Source: Ahaetulla prasina (taxonomy: Eukaryota > Chordata > Lepidosauria > Squamata > Colubridae). Taken from it: a DNA stretch of 64,000 nucleotides. Where the stretch lies: positions 100,838,554 to 100,902,553 of the forward strand of contig NC_080539.1 in assembly GCF_028640845.1 (NCBI RefSeq). The letters are read 5' to 3'. Below the pieces are notes generated by a model. It was given only the letters and a program-made list of their open reading frames with translations. It was not told where the DNA came from and did not search any database. The translations under genes and the position numbers were made by a program. Below are positions 32,004 through 43,981 of this stretch, piece after piece; position 1 is the first letter of the stretch, and each line of letters begins with the position of its first letter.

Positions 32004-32522
32004 ACTAATCTCTGCTTTTCCAAAACTTGAAACTCTCCTAATATGTAATTACAATTTAGAGAATCTGCTAGAATTAGAGCAGCAAAATAGTTTCCTTGAG
32101 CAACAGTATTAAAACTCCTTATTCAGTTTTTTGCACTGGATTTTTGAGGTGGTGGTAGGGAGTGTCAGACATGGAGATCTGTTCCAAAGCCTGCTCAGCT
32201 ATGCCAGCAGCCTTTCTGCAGAGGAAAGAAATCAAGGCAAACGTTGAGATATGATTTCTATTGACTGCAGGGAGGTCTGGAAACCTACCAATTTTAGTTA
32301 CTTTTATGCTGCCTGTAGCAGCATAAAAAATTCTACGGCAGTCTTTTGCTTATTTAGTTTTTGGTCTGCTTTATAAATCATCTTTGTCAGAACATGCTTT
32401 TTTTTGTAGTATCTTTTCTTTTCTACGGATAGGCAGGGTTAAAAAAAAATAAATGGGAAGTGGGAAAAGTTGGGCCACAGTACTGCCAGCCTGAGATATA
32501 ATTGTAAAAGTTCTGATTGAGT
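32004..32522. other. No recognisable feature
   Basis: AT-rich DNA next to an LTR-like block. Confidence 0.4.
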
Positions 32523-33250
32523 TGTGCCCCCTGCAAGTGTGTCAGTCAGCTCTTGAGCAACGCATTAGCCTTTTATCTGGTTTTGCAAATGCTAAAAACA
32601 GCATCGGTGGCTGAACCGGAGGAAAGGAGATGTTAGTGGTTGTGTTCTGTCCCCCCTCGCCTCAGTCCGAGCAATGACTTAATTAGCCGGCACTATCAGC
32701 TCTGGCAGCAAACTAGCGAGCATTTGCCAAGTGTCTCTGTTATCTCTCTTGATGAGTCAACCAGAAACAAACAGCACTTCAGCTCTAGTTTAAGCAGTTG
32801 ATTTGCTTGCTACGAAGAGGTATAGCAGCCCTTGCTGCTTTTATATCCTGTGGGGTGTGGCTCCATGACTCAGCACTTCCTAGGCCTACCCCACCCCTGC
32901 TTCTGTTGTTCCCGCCTCTCCTGCCTACGAAACCTAGGGTCCAGCCAGGCCTGATTGCCATCAGCCGGGTCTGGAGGCATGGCCTGGGAGGGGGAAGAGT
33001 CAGAGGACGGCGGCCTCGTTATCTCCTCCACCTGGCCTGCCTCTGGCTCCTGGAGCTGAGCCAGGGAAGCCGGTGCTCCCGAGGTAAGTCCTGATGGCCC
33101 TTCCCCCCCACTTTCCAAGTCACTTTCTGGCAGGGGGCCCGGCTCGGGGGGCGCAGACACAACAGGTTGTGTGTATGAACGGTTTGTGCACGAAGCTTGC
33201 TTCTGGGGACTATGCTCCTGAGCCAGGGTGTGCGTCCCTGAGAGACACAC
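32523..33250 (-). mobile_element. LTR-like element, family B, antisense
   Basis: On the minus strand a GATATAAAAGCAGC box (near 32840-32855) sits downstream of a GC-rich region with a 127-codon frame (32870-33250), Pro/Glu/Ser-rich with RRQERREQQKQG near its end. A related stretch, ARRQEQLKSR, lies in the LTR-like block at 45322. This suggests a shared LTR family. The borders are approximate and I found no target duplication. The frame could be chance or an LTR-overlapping leader. Confidence 0.42.
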
Positions 33251-33563
33251 TTTGGATTTGATGACTTTCTTTGTAGCCCATGTAAGAAGAGATGCTTTCT
33301 ATGAATGCTTTCAGCAATGGCAAAAACCACAGAACTACTTAACACTTCCTCAGAATTCATGTCACATTAAATCACGAGATATCTCACCTGAATTGCCACA
33401 GCTATTTCCAGCTCTCCAAAACTTTGGCTATAGCTCTAGAAGAAGAAGAAAAAAATAATGTAAGGTTTCTTTGCATTGACTTCAAAAACACCTCCATGCT
33501 GTTTTCTTGGCCACACTTTAGACATGGTTTGCTTGGCCTATTGGGATGTTTTTCGGCTTCTCT
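33251..33563. other. No recognisable feature
   Basis: About 310 bases of mixed-composition DNA with no repeat identified. Confidence 0.35.
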
Positions 33564-33571
33564 ATCTAGCT

Positions 33572-33685
33572 CAGGGGTCTCCAACCTTGGTCCCTTTAAG
33601 ACTTGTGGACTTCAACTCCCAGAACTCTGGGACTCTGGGAGTTGAAGTCCACAAGTCTTAAAGGGACCAAGGTTGGAGACCCCTG
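33572..33685. mobile_element. Foldback hAT-type MITE, near-perfect palindrome
   Basis: The first 52 bases (CAGGGGTCTCCAACCTTGG onward) and the last 52 are exact complements around a 10-base loop. Flanking ATCTAGCT (33564-33571) and AGCTAGCT (33686-33693) form an 8-base duplication with one mismatch. No coding content; a transcript would fold into a long hairpin. Confidence 0.93.
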
Positions 33686-33850
33686 AGCTAGCTGATATTT
33701 GTGGGATTCCCTGCTTGCCTTCTGTCCAAGTACTAACCAGACTTGAACCTGCTTAGGAAAAAATTAAATGCATGAACTCATGTAACTAACACATATTTAA
33801 TGAAGTATAAATTAAACCAAGTGAAATTTAGTTTTTCCTCAGAGTCCATT

Positions 33851-34200
33851 TACAATTAATCCTCAACTTTCAACCACAAATTTCTGTTGCTCAGCAAGAC
33901 CAGCTGTTAAGTGAATTTTCTCTATTTTACGACCTTTCTTGCCATAGTTGTTAGGTGAATCACTGCAGTTTTAAAGTGAATCTGGGTTCCCCATTGACAT
34001 TGTTGTGAGAAGCAGGTGCCCAGGTGAGCCCGGACATTGCAACCATTATAACTACCTGCCATTTGCAAAGCATCTGAATTTTAATCACGTGCATGCTGCA
34101 ATGGTTGTAAGGGTGAAAAACTGTTATGCCATGTTTTTCAGTGGTATTGTAACTTTGAATGGTCACTAAATGAATAGCTGTAAGTCAAGGACAACCTGTA
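33851..34200. mobile_element. TA-target MITE (CAGGTAGTCC family)
   Basis: TACAATTAATCCTCAAC to GTCAAGGACAACCTGTA, with inner GTTAAGTGAATTTTC and GAATCTGGGTTCCCC. Uninterrupted copy of about 350 bases. Confidence 0.75.
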
Positions 34201-35225
34201 CTTCATTATCTTGGTGAGGCTCACTTTGGGCATGTTGCTGCCCCTGGATGTTGCTGCAGTAGGCTGATTTTGTCTCATAACAGTTCTATATTCTTACCAT
34301 AAACTCAAGTGTTATTATTCAAACAGGACTGGATTCCTGCATCAAGCAATGTCCAAGCCATAGAAGTCTGCTTAGGAGTATGAACTGAGATACACATTTC
34401 AGATACAGTAATTAAATGAAAAATACATATATTTGTTCACATTAAGTTTGGTTCAGTTAAACTCAGCCTATAATAATGGCATCGTACTGAAACTCTTCTC
34501 AACAAATGGACCGGACAGAATTTTAAGGCAAAGCAGTAATTTGTCTACTTGCTCAGACTGATTTGTCTACTAAATAAATGACTGTCAAATAAATATATAT
34601 AACTATGATTTTCCTTCTGCCTTTCTGGGAATTTTTTTTTCTGTACAAGCCAAAAAGATTTAACAGAAAATCTAACAGAGCTGAATGAGTTCAACCACCT
34701 CACCAGTAAATGGCGTGCTATTTATTTGAGTTGGCAAATTTGTTAAGGAGGATACCATCTGGGAGAGATTTATTTTCCCTAAGTAAAAGCAACTGGAGGA
34801 AAAACTAAGATATTTTAAAAGACCATATAATCCTGTTGAAAAAGAAGGGAGGAAGAAAAACATTTTAAAAAATAACTTTTTCTTGGAAGAATCCAAATTA
34901 GGTTTCCAGCTCAGAACAAGATTTATACAGTGATACATCTCGATATAAAATAGTGAACTTTTAAGCAGTAAAAGAGGAAAAATTCAAAAATGTATATGAG
35001 AACCCCAAGTTGTTCAGATCACCACTTCATTGTTGGCTCTTCCCTCCATTTGTTTATTGATAAGTGATAAACTTCTTTTAATTCAGGGCTCTCTAAAAGG
35101 GGAAAATAATTGACAGTTTTGTCATGTCCAGTCTATTTGTCAAGAATGCAAAGATAGAAAATTGTGTGCTTTAGAGTTTCATTCAATGTAGTTTCAGGCT
35201 GTGAAATATGATTTGTTGGTTATAC
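34201..35225. other. No recognisable feature
   Basis: One kilobase of AT-rich DNA. The 34672-34938 minus frame is hydrophobic but has no motif and no likely start context. Confidence 0.4.
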
Positions 35226-35361
35226 TACCATGTTTCCCCAAAAATAAGTCCCTATCTTATATTTTTTTGAACCCTGAAATAAGCGCTTTGCCTTATTGCC
35301 ATGCGCTCAAAAGCCTGATTGGGCTTATTATCAGGGGATGTCTTATTTCGGGGGAAACAGA

Positions 35362-36195
35362 TAGAGGTGGGTTTCACCAGGTTCTGACGAGTTCTGAAGA
35401 ACCGGTAGCAGAAATTTTGAGTAGTTCAGAGAACCGGTAGTAAAAATTCTGACTGGCTCCACCCCCATCTATTCTCTGCCTCCTGAGTCCCAGCTGATTG
35501 GGAGGAAATGGGGATTTTGCAGTAACCTTCCTCTGGATTGGGGTGGGAATGGAGATTTTACAGTATCCTTCCCCTGCCACACCCACCAAGCCACACCCAC
35601 TAAGCCAGTGGTAGTCAACCTGGTCCCTACCGCCCACTAGTGGGCATTCCAGCTTTCATGGTGGACGGTAGGGGTTTTGTCCAATACTGAAGTTCTTTCC
35701 TTTTTTTAAAATTTAATTGACTTTTTAAAAAAATTTCATAGCATTATTTAAAAACATTTTCATTAGGTTTTCATAAAATTCCCAGTAACAATCTAAATTT
35801 CTGAAAATATACTATTTGTAGCGCCCGCACATAAGTTTTGTTCACGTTATGTAAGTGAAACTAAATGGCGCTATAGTGTGACTGCAAACAAAAAAGCCTC
35901 ATCCCAGAATAGCTCGAACATCTCCCCCCACACCACCCAGCTGTAACAGACAAGCAGAGCTGGTAGCCGGCACCCCCCCCAAACCTAATCCACAATGTGC
36001 AAGAGGCATGCGCAGACGACGATACACGGCACATTACTGTGGAACCGGTGGGCAGTTAGAAAATTTTACTACTAACAGAGATACAAAAGTGGGTGGTAGG
36101 TATAAAAAGGTTGACTACCCCTGCACTAAGCCATGCTACGCCCACCAAGCCACACCCACAGAACCGGTAGTAAAAATTTTTGAAACCCACCACTA
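35362..36195. mobile_element. hAT-type element (ACCGGTAG family), middle of the nest
   Basis: TAGAGGTGGGTTTCACCAGG to TGAAACCCACCACTA, flanked by GAAACAGA (35354-35361) and GAAACAGG (36196-36203). Its own sequence is interrupted at 35606-36131. Confidence 0.9.
35606..36123. mobile_element. hAT-type element (CAGTGGTAGTC family), innermost of the nest
   Basis: CAGTGGTAGTCAACCTGG to AAAGGTTGACTACCCCTG, inverted ends of about 16 bases. Perfect 8-base duplication CACTAAGC (35598-35605 and 36124-36131). 518 bases with no recognisable transposase; AT-rich centre and a CpG-containing right half. Confidence 0.92.
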
Positions 36196-36299
36196 GAAAC
36201 AGGGTATATAAGTATACCATGTTTTGAAACTTTGGAGTCATTAATACAAAATTATAAATATTCAACAAATGCTTAATATGAATCAAGTTGGAATTCTTT

Positions 36300-36705
36300 T
36301 CCAAGAGTCTCTACCCATCCAATCTCATCCAGCAAATTGGGCATGCTTCTGTAGACCGTTTCAGCCAAAGAGTGCCAAATGTTAGGAACTAGAAGATGGA
36401 CCTTTTCTGCTATAGTCCAAGTTTTGTGGAATTTTCTCCCCTCAGAGATTAGAAGGCCTCAACATTGTCAGCTTGTTGTAAGGCTTTAAAAACTTGGATG
36501 TGTACCTGGGCCTGAGACTCTGAATGTGTTCAAGGCCCCGTTTCTTGTTATTTATTGTTAGTCAGTTAACTATCTCAGCTGCTGTCTTTATTTTGGATGT
36601 TTTTATTGTTTTTAACCACTTTACTGTTTTTATAGTTTTAAAATAGTAAGGCATCCAGAGACACTGGGTCTGAGATGGGTGGCTACAGAAATTGAATCAA
36701 TAAGT
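36300..36705 (+). mobile_element. Old L2-type LINE 3' end, sense
   Basis: GAACTAGAAGATGGACC and TTTGTGGAATTTTCTCCCC correspond to the last codons of L2-like ORF2 (compare WNELPPGL in the copies at 51917 and 62558). GCATCCAGAGACACTGGGTC and GAGATGGGTGGCTAC are L2 3' untranslated motifs. Strongly decayed. Confidence 0.6.
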
Positions 36706-38100
36706 ACATTTTTTTCTCTTATTAATGAAACTTTAACATCTGGGGAAAAAAAAGGATTTGGGCATATTAATCTACTTGTGCTCCAATATGAAGTTCTGAA
36801 TGTTTAAGAAAATCTTCATTCATTGCAGTCAAAAGAAGCACCAGGATGTGCGTTTATGAACAAATTAACTGCTGCCGCTACAAAGAAGGATTAAGGAATT
36901 GTACATATGGCTGAATGTCGCATGTGTAACAGATAATTTGGAAAACTTCACTTTTGTATAATATTTTGAAAAATTGAACTAATATTTTAGGTTGAAATGA
37001 TTGTCCCTCATTAAATAATACTTAAGAATGTTCTTTCTTTCTATGGATGTTTATAGTATTAGAAGTTTCTTTGTCACAGTGTATCTAAAGAACAGAATCA
37101 ATGAAGAAATTTTTTTTTTTTAGAAATTGATGATGTAAGATAAAACCATCTAACTGGAAGGCAAAGTTTACATACATGCTGCGTTTAAATTTTTTTAAAA
37201 AAGGATTAATGGTTTTATGAAAAAAAGGTTTATTTTTTTCCCCTTCCGAAATGAAAGGAGCTCTTTTTATCACAGCTAGGCATACATACAACTAATAGAA
37301 GCAAACTAAAGCTGTAGAACAGTAGTACTTTCTCTTGGAACAGAAATGTTTTTTTCTACATTTAATCAGGTAGTCTGCTTTTTGGGCTATTCTTTTAAAG
37401 TTTGAACCAACTTCAAACTTGAATTCTAATGCAAAGGAGTTGAAAGGCAGCATCGTAGTAGATACTTTCCGGTGGTTGGAAAATATGGTAGTATAACAAG
37501 CCTTAGGAAATGGAGAAATGATAAATGTCAGGTAAGAAATTATTTGGAAAGGGGCAAAAATATCATTTTCTAAAATACAATGTTATTTCTTACACTGTTG
37601 AAAGCTTCACACAAAACTGACCCTAGGAGAATTTTATCTAATCAGATGAAAGTATTTCATCAGATTCATGACCAAAATAGCCTTTCACATGCCTCCAGTA
37701 TTGTGCACTCAAATCCATTACTTCACAAATACACAGTAGTGTTTTTCTGAAGTACACTTCTGTGTATTTGTGCATACTTTTCAATGTTTTCTGCAATCAT
37801 TTGCTTAATGATCATATCATACCTCTTAATTTACTTCCTCTCTGGTCCATATTCTATTTTTAAAATTGCTAACAGAATTTCTTGGAATGGAAACTCATTT
37901 GTCCTCCCAGATTAGGAAAGAAAAGGCAATTTTATTTTTTATGAGAGTATATTTGTCAACTGATTTTGCTGCATAAGCCCTAGCAATACAGTGTGTTAAA
38001 TTTGATGCAGTTCTATAAAAGAATCCTACATGTCAGTAATTGTATAAGCTGAAACTCATGTGTGGACTAATGTATACTGCTTGCATGCATATGAATGAAT
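36706..38100. other. No recognisable feature
   Basis: AT-rich DNA, several homopolymer runs, no gene or repeat identified. Confidence 0.4.
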
Positions 38101-38119
38101 AGAGAGAGAGAGAGAGAGA
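38101..38119. repeat. (GA)n microsatellite
   Basis: Short pure AG run preceded by GAATGAAT. Confidence 0.85.
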
Positions 38120-39879
38120 AAAAGAACTTTTTGAGAACATTAGCAGCTAATAAAAAATTGTAGTTTTATGCACTATGTTTTAACAAGGAATATTTACTTC
38201 TGTCTTTGACTGGTAGAATAAAGTTAAATATTCTTCGGGTATTTATACATAGGGCCAGGTCCTCAGGAACAGCTGCTTTAAACCCAATAAATTAAAAAAG
38301 CTTCTTTTTCTAAATAATGGTTTTGTCATCCGTGTGCAATTTTGAGTTTTACATTCTTGTTGCTATCAGTTCTCCAGCTACCATTTCAGTCTTTTCTGGA
38401 ACAAATTGGATCCTTGAGGAAATGCATCAAGAACATGGTCAGTAGAAAATACAAATTGGATATGAATGAAGAGCCAAATGTTCGTGTTCCTCTGAAACAG
38501 GTTTCAGTGGGAAATAGAAGGGAAGATATCAACTTTCCCTGCATTCTTGATAACAACTGTCATCCCATCATTGGCTCGTGTATTGTGTTGAGAATACTCC
38601 TACCCTGGCTCTTAAAAAGCTGAAAATTGTTATATAAAACTTTCTGTAAGCATCTGACCCTTGTTAACTTCTTTGATTTGGGAAATTATAATTTAGAATT
38701 CAGTGTTCAAATATTAGCAATTTGATTCTGATTTGTTGGCCATTTTATACATATGGTTTGATTTCACCACTTTTTAAGAGGATGAAATTCCCCCCTCCTA
38801 GCAGTATTTAGCTTGTAAGCTGTGGGTGTCTTTCAGAGAAGGGGTTGTATATCAAAATTTGCAAGATTGCAGGCTCAGCATTGCAGTACAATGCTTTTTT
38901 GTACACATGGGATAATGACATATGTACAAAAGAGGGACAGCTGGATTTCTGTGCCCATCATCTTGTAGACCTGGTTGCCTCTGCCTGTCAGCTCTACAAA
39001 GCAAATGGGGTTAAAAAACCAATGCCATGTGGACCAGTAATACTTTTATTTTAACAGATATAGTAGCAGAAATAGTCCAAGTCTGAAAGTACTCTCCCCT
39101 CCCACCCTTGATTTTTGGGTGAACTATGAAGTGAGGTCAGAGATGTTTTTTCAAGTTACTTTTTTTGACCTGGGCTTAGGCCCCTTTTATCTCACCATTG
39201 CTTTGGTAGTGGGTCTTCCTGCTAACTTCCTATTTTTCCTCTACATCACCCAGACATTTCTGCATTAGGCATTAAATAACGAGGAGTTATTTTCTCAGCT
39301 AAAGAAAAGCTAGAAGTTATTGTTTTAGAGGTGGCACAAATTACAGTATATCTATGCCAGAAATGACAGGCATTGCCAGTACTGGCTCAAAGTCATATGG
39401 TGTCTCTAGGGCACACTGACAGATGACGCCACCCCACCCCCCCAATGTGGTTTCCCCCCCCCATTTTTAGAATGATTTATTTAACATCGGCTATGTGTGA
39501 CATGACCTTGGCAACTATTGCTTGGTCTACCATTACACTGAAGCAGAAATATCAATTATAGTTAATTGAAAATGGCTGTCTTAATGCAAAAATACCTGAA
39601 ATCATGTATTTAACGATATGAAAGTATGATTCTTTAATGCAAAAATACCTGAAATCATGTATATGAAAGTATGATTCTTTAAAGGTAGGAGAATTTTTTC
39701 TTGTGGAATTTGTTTTTGAAAAGAGGGGTGGCATTGGTGCCCCCTAAGCTTTGGCAACCTAAACCTGTGCCCATTTGGCCTTAGCCTAAAGCCAGCCATG
39801 GGTACTGGAATTCACTTTCAGATATATATAGCATAATCTTAAACATCCTTGCTTAGAGTTAGCCTCATTACTTTTAATG
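38120..39879. other. Mostly featureless; a local duplication at 39583-39680
   Basis: The frame at 38342-38623 (93 codons) contains Lys/Arg-rich text but no recognised domain; it could be an unrecognised exon or chance. At 39583-39635 and 39636-39680 a unit of about 50 bases starting AATGCAAAAATACCTG is repeated once, with 7 bases missing in the second copy. Confidence 0.4.
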
Positions 39880-40136
39880 CAGTAGTGAAATCCATTTTTT
39901 TTACTACCGGTTCTGTGGGTGTGGCTTGGTGGGCGTGGTGTGGTGTGGCTTGGTGGGCATGGCAGGGGAAGGATATTGCAAAATTTTCATTCCCATCCCA
40001 CTCTGGGGCCAGCCAGAGGTGGTATTTGCCGGTTCTCCAAACTACTCAAAGTTTCCACTACAGGTTCTCCAAACTGCTCAAAATTTCTGCTACTGGTTCT
40101 CCAGAACCTGTCAGAATCTGCTGGATTTCATCCCTG
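39880..40136. mobile_element. Short hAT-type element (ACCGGTAG family)
   Basis: CAGTAGTGAAATCC to GGATTTCATCCCTG, flanked by TTTTAATG (39872-39879) and CTTTAATG (40137-40144). Confidence 0.85.
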
Positions 40137-40208
40137 CTTTAATGGGATTGCATCCTTTAAAAAAAAAGAATCTTGGTTTGGGAGAAACTTTAATTCCAAT
40201 AACTGTTA

Positions 40209-40242
40209 CAATAGAATAGAATAGAATAGAATAGAATAGAAT
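40209..40242. repeat. (AATAG)n microsatellite at LINE tail
   Basis: Pentanucleotide run directly at the 3' terminus of the antisense LINE at 40243. The truncated copy at 60297 has a longer run of the same unit in the same place. Confidence 0.93.
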
Positions 40243-41120
40243 TTTATTGGCCAAGTGTGATTGGACACACAAGGAATTTGTCTTGGTGCATATGCTCTCA
40301 GTGTACATAAAAGAAAAGATACGTTCATCAAGGTACAACATTTACAACACAATTGATGGTCAATATATCAATATAAATCATAAGGATTACGAGCAACAAG
40401 TTATAGTCATACAGTCATAAATGGAAAGAGATTGGTGATGGGAACTATGAAACGATTAATAGTAGTGCAGATTCAGTAAATAGTCTGACAGTGTTGATGG
40501 AATTATTTGTTTAGCAGAGTGATGGCCTTCGGGGGTTCTTGTGTCTAGTTGTTCTGGTGTGCAGTGCTCTATAGCGTTGTTTTGAGGGTAGGAGTTGAAA
40601 CAGTTTATGTCCAGGATGCGAGTGATCTGCAAATATTTTCACGGCCCTCTTCTTGATTCGTGCAGTATACAGGTCCTCAATGGGAGGCAGGTTGGTAGCA
40701 ATTATTTTTTCTGCAGTTCTAATTATCCTCTGAAGTCTGTGTTTTTCTTGTTGGGTTGCAGAACCGAACCAGACAGTTATAGAGGTGCAAATGACAGACT
40801 CAATAATTCCTCTGTAGAATTGGATCAGCAGCTCCTTGGGCAGTTTGAGCTTACTGAGTTGGCGCAGAAAGAACATTCTTTGTTGTCCTTTTTTAATGAT
40901 GTTTTTGATGTTAGCTGTCCATTTGAGATCTTGCGATATGATAGAACCTAGAAATTTGAAGGTTTCTACTGTTGATACTGTGTTGTCAAGTATTGTGAGA
41001 GGTGGAAGTATGGAAGGGTTTCTCCTAAAGTCTACCACCATTTCTACGGTTTTGAGTGTGTTCAGTTCCAGATTGTTTTGGTTGCACCACAAGGCTAGTC
41101 GTTTGACCTCTCGTCTATAG
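40243..41120 (-). mobile_element. CR1-superfamily (Rex1-like) LINE, 5'-truncated, antisense
   Basis: Minus strand: last part of ORF2 (40511-41120) followed by a 3' untranslated region of about 270 bases and the (AATAG)n tail. The leftmost 110 bases are identical to 60351-60464. 5' truncation and tail repeat fit target-primed reverse transcription. Confidence 0.8.
40511..41092 (-). pseudogene. LINE ORF2 C-terminal fragment (post-reverse-transcriptase region)
   Basis: 193 codons open. Motifs in order: WCNQNNLELN (about residue 2), VDFRRNP (22), FLGSIISQDLKW (47), FFLRQLSKL (74), SITVWFGSATQQE (108), IKKRAVKIFADHSHPGHKLF (148), LPSKQRYRALHTRTTRHKN (171). This is the region C-terminal to the YADD motif in Rex1/CR1-type LINEs. 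The YADD core is lost by 5' truncation, so it cannot encode active enzyme. Confidence 0.78.
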
Positions 41121-41204
41121 GAATATGCTTACCTGATATATGCCTGAATTTACTAGAATGGTAAAAAAATTCAATATTAAGCAAAAAATATTTTCAATAT
41201 TAAG

Positions 41205-41515
41205 CAAAAATCAAGAACATAGGAGCACAACCTCAAATTGACAGGAGGGAAGTTCAAAAGTGATATTAGAAAGCACTACTTCAGAGAAAGAGTAAACGTA
41301 GCTTGGAACCAACTTCCAGCAGAGGTAGCTGGTCAGTCATCAATAACTGAATTTAAACATGGTTGGGATAAACATAAGTCCATCATCCAACAAAAATTAA
41401 AAATAAATACAATTTAAAAATAATAAATATATACATAAAAAAGAAAAAAAAACCACACAGGGCAGATCTGATGGACCACTAGGCCTTTTTCTACTGTCAG
41501 TTTATGTTTCTATGC
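41205..41515 (+). mobile_element. CR1-like LINE 3' end, sense
   Basis: GGAGGGAAGTTCAAAAGTG, TGGAACCAACTTCCAGCAGA and GATGGACCACTAGGCC are CR1-type 3' signatures. An AT-rich insertion-like stretch (41390-41450) interrupts them. Confidence 0.55.
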
Positions 41516-41894
41516 TTCTAAATGTAAGCCTGAAAGAAATAAGGTACCCAAATAGCTTTAACAGATTACCTCATGCCGTTTTTTTATGTTAGGGAAAATT
41601 CTTTTCCAACTCCAGATGTGCACAAAAAGATACAAAGCCTGCCAAGCCTTCCCACACATTAGCTCAAACTGTCCCAAATACCTTTTCCAGCTGAAGCCTT
41701 TTCCATTGCTTTGCAGAAAAGGGGAAAAACCTAACATTTCTGGGATCAATGTTCTGTACTTTAATTTTTAGGCTTGTCTTTTAGGTTAGTTGTTTTCGCC
41801 CTGATTCAGATTGCGTATAGTGTTTAATTCTTATCATTCCTTCTTTTGAAATGATCATATAACTTTTGAGAAAAGCACCTGATATATTCTAACC

Positions 41895-42023
41895 CAGGGG
41901 TGTCAAACTGGTGACCTGCTGGCCGGATGTATCACATACAAGACACACCCATCCCAGCTCTACGAAGGGAAAAAACGTTGTGAAACGTCACGTGACGGCA
42001 TGACGCCATGAGTTTCACACCTG
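41895..42023. mobile_element. hAT-type MITE (CAGGGGTGTCAAACT family)
   Basis: CAGGGGTGTCAAACTGG to ATGAGTTTCACACCTG with flanks TTCTAACC and TATAAACC (imperfect 8-base duplication). 129 bases, CpG-containing right half (AACGTCACGTGACGG). Confidence 0.68.
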
Positions 42024-42031
42024 TATAAACC

Positions 42032-42575
42032 TATCTGTTTAGCCTGGGCTCTTTCATTAATATGTTAACAGGTTCTTTAAATCTACATTTACTGCTCTGT
42101 CCTGTTTTGTGGGCTTCCATGTGTTGTTTGGAGGGCTACTTGAGGAAACAGGCTGCTGGGCTTAGAAATCTTTAGTCTTGTGCTACAGTAAAAAATGACC
42201 GAGGTGAGAATGTTTAGCTATGCCACTGTATTTCAGAATTTTATGAATACAAATACTAATTTAGCTATGTTTCATGTTTAACTCATGCCTTTAATTTCTT
42301 GCTTTTTTTCTCCACAATCCGTGCACGCTATATAATGTTGAATAGCACTAAAAGCATAGCTGAGCAGTATGTTTCCCTCTATACATCTTCTATCATTTCT
42401 CTATCCCATGTTTCCTCACACTGCCTCATATAGCTGAATCTGCCTTTCAGGAAAAGATGTGCAGCTATTATATAACAGAAAGACTTCAGTTATCCCTGTG
42501 TCCATTGGAAATCAAACTTTGAAGAAGCTATGTTATAAATCAACAAAAAATGCCAAATTTATTTATTATTTGTTG
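42032..42575. other. No recognisable feature
   Basis: Unique-looking DNA without repeat or gene. Confidence 0.4.
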
Positions 42576-42815
42576 GTTGGTTGATTAGATTTATACCCTG
42601 CCTTTCCTCCAGGAGCTCTTTTATTTCCTTGAACAGCAACTGTGTGAAGGGGACTGGGCAGAAGGAGAGGGAGTAGCTCCAAGTCACTCGGTTGAGTTTA
42701 TTTTACTTTATCAAATTTATTGGCTGCCCATCTTACCACAAGCTACATGGGTGGGCTTCCATGATTGAAGATGGAGCCTTCCAAATCCTTGGTTAGTACT
42801 TTAACTGAGACATTG
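42576..42815 (-). mobile_element. Decayed SINE, antisense (tentative)
   Basis: TTTATACCCTGCCTTTCC at the left looks like a LINE-derived SINE tail in reverse, and CCAAGTCACTCGGTTGAG like the body of an amniote tRNA SINE. The head is unreadable. Confidence 0.35.
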
Positions 42816-42980
42816 AGAAATTCCCACAGACTCCAAAGGCTTCAGCAGAATGACTATGGCCACAAGGTTGTAATGCACCTTTGGCCCCATGTATGTAATG
42901 TAACAATGAATGTAGAAAAGGGTTAGTGCAGTGCACTAGTGCACACTGGCCTTAGTAAGTCACACTAACTCTAGTATTTT

Positions 42981-42982
<2 letters not shown>

Positions 42983-43028
<46 letters not shown>
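42983..43028. repeat. (GT)n microsatellite
   Basis: Pure TG run of about 46 bases. Confidence 0.97.
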
Positions 43029-43030
<2 letters not shown>

Positions 43031-43197
43031 CATGTTAGAAGACTTTTCCAGCAGTCTTTTGGGGTTCTCCGGAACTCTAGGGTAAAAATTAGGAAGAAAA
43101 TGCAATGTCATTAGAGTAAAAGGACTCTAAATGGAGTAGCCAACAAATGGGATGATCTCTGATTGGTTATGCCATAATAATTTGTTAAAGTAATAAA

Positions 43198-43520
43198 TGC
43201 CACCCAACTCCTAGTGACTCTAGGGGCTCACAACAATCAAAGAAATATCAATAAAACCAATAAATATGAAAGATAAAGATAAAGGATCGCAAGTATGACA
43301 GACCAAGTGGAAAGAAGCAAGGGCCTTCACTCTCTCATGCAAAACACCTAAGAGAAGAGCCTGAACTTCACGAATCTTCTGAACAACAGTAGAGTGAGAT
43401 CTATCCAGATCTTCAGCTATGCCTAGATTTTGGAGGACAGGCATGGTTACAAAAAAGGCATGTTTGTGGGGCCTTAATAGATAACCTTGTTTAATCAAAG
43501 GAACACAAAGCATACTTTCC
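43198..43520 (-). mobile_element. Possible L2-like LINE remnant, antisense
   Basis: CCTAGTGACTCTAGGGGCTC at the left resembles a reversed L2 3' untranslated end (GTGAGCC then CTAGAGTCAC). The 100-codon minus frame (43220-43522) has no clear motif. Confidence 0.3.
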
Positions 43521-43699
43521 AATATCAGATACTATGGAGGAAAGGCAATATCTCAAGTAACCAATGTGATATGCCATCAAGTCATATTGATTCTTTAGTT
43601 ACCACAAAGATTTTTTATCTGGGACAAACTGTCTCCAAGCTAGTCCTTTAAGTCTTCCAATGGTACATCCATTGCTAGTGTAGTTATAATTAACTACAG

Positions 43700-43981
43700 G
43701 GCTGGGAAGTGGCTCACCAGGCTAATGTAGCCTGTTATTAACACACAGCTGCCTGCAGTTACAATTACTGCAGGCTCGAGTCCCACCAGGCCCAAGGTTG
43801 ACTCAGCCTTCCATCCTTTATAAGGTAGGTAAAATGAGGACCCAGATTGTTGGGGGGGCAATAAGTTGACTTTGTGTATAAATATACAAATAGGATGAGA
43901 CTATTGCCTTACACAATGTAAGCCGCCCTGAGTCTTCGGAGAAGGGCGGGATATAAATTCAAAAAAAAAAAAAAAAAAAAA
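43700..43981 (+). mobile_element. L2-tailed tRNA SINE with poly(A)-like end, sense
   Basis: Head GGGAAGTGGCTCACCAGG (A-box region) with GGCTCGAGTCCCACC as B box; body GGTTGACTCAGCCTTCCATC; tail GCCGCCCTGAGTCTTCGG and GGGCGGGATATAAATTC, then about 20 A. The tail is nearly the same as the L2 LINE end at 52220-52260, so the L2 enzyme probably mobilised it. Confidence 0.85.

Larger units (their letters stand above)
35226..36206. mobile_element. MITE (TGTTTCCCC family), outermost of a three-level nest
   Basis: TACCATGTTTCCCC starts at 35226; the other end GGGGGAAACAG is cut at 35361 and its last bases GGGTA reappear at 36202-36206 after the insertion. Removing the inserted 842 bases leaves a MITE of about 139 bases. 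Confidence 0.75.

Noticed and set aside
38342..38623. Possible exon (93 codons)
   Set aside because: No recognised domain and I could not define convincing splice sites; kept only as a remark in the gap entry.
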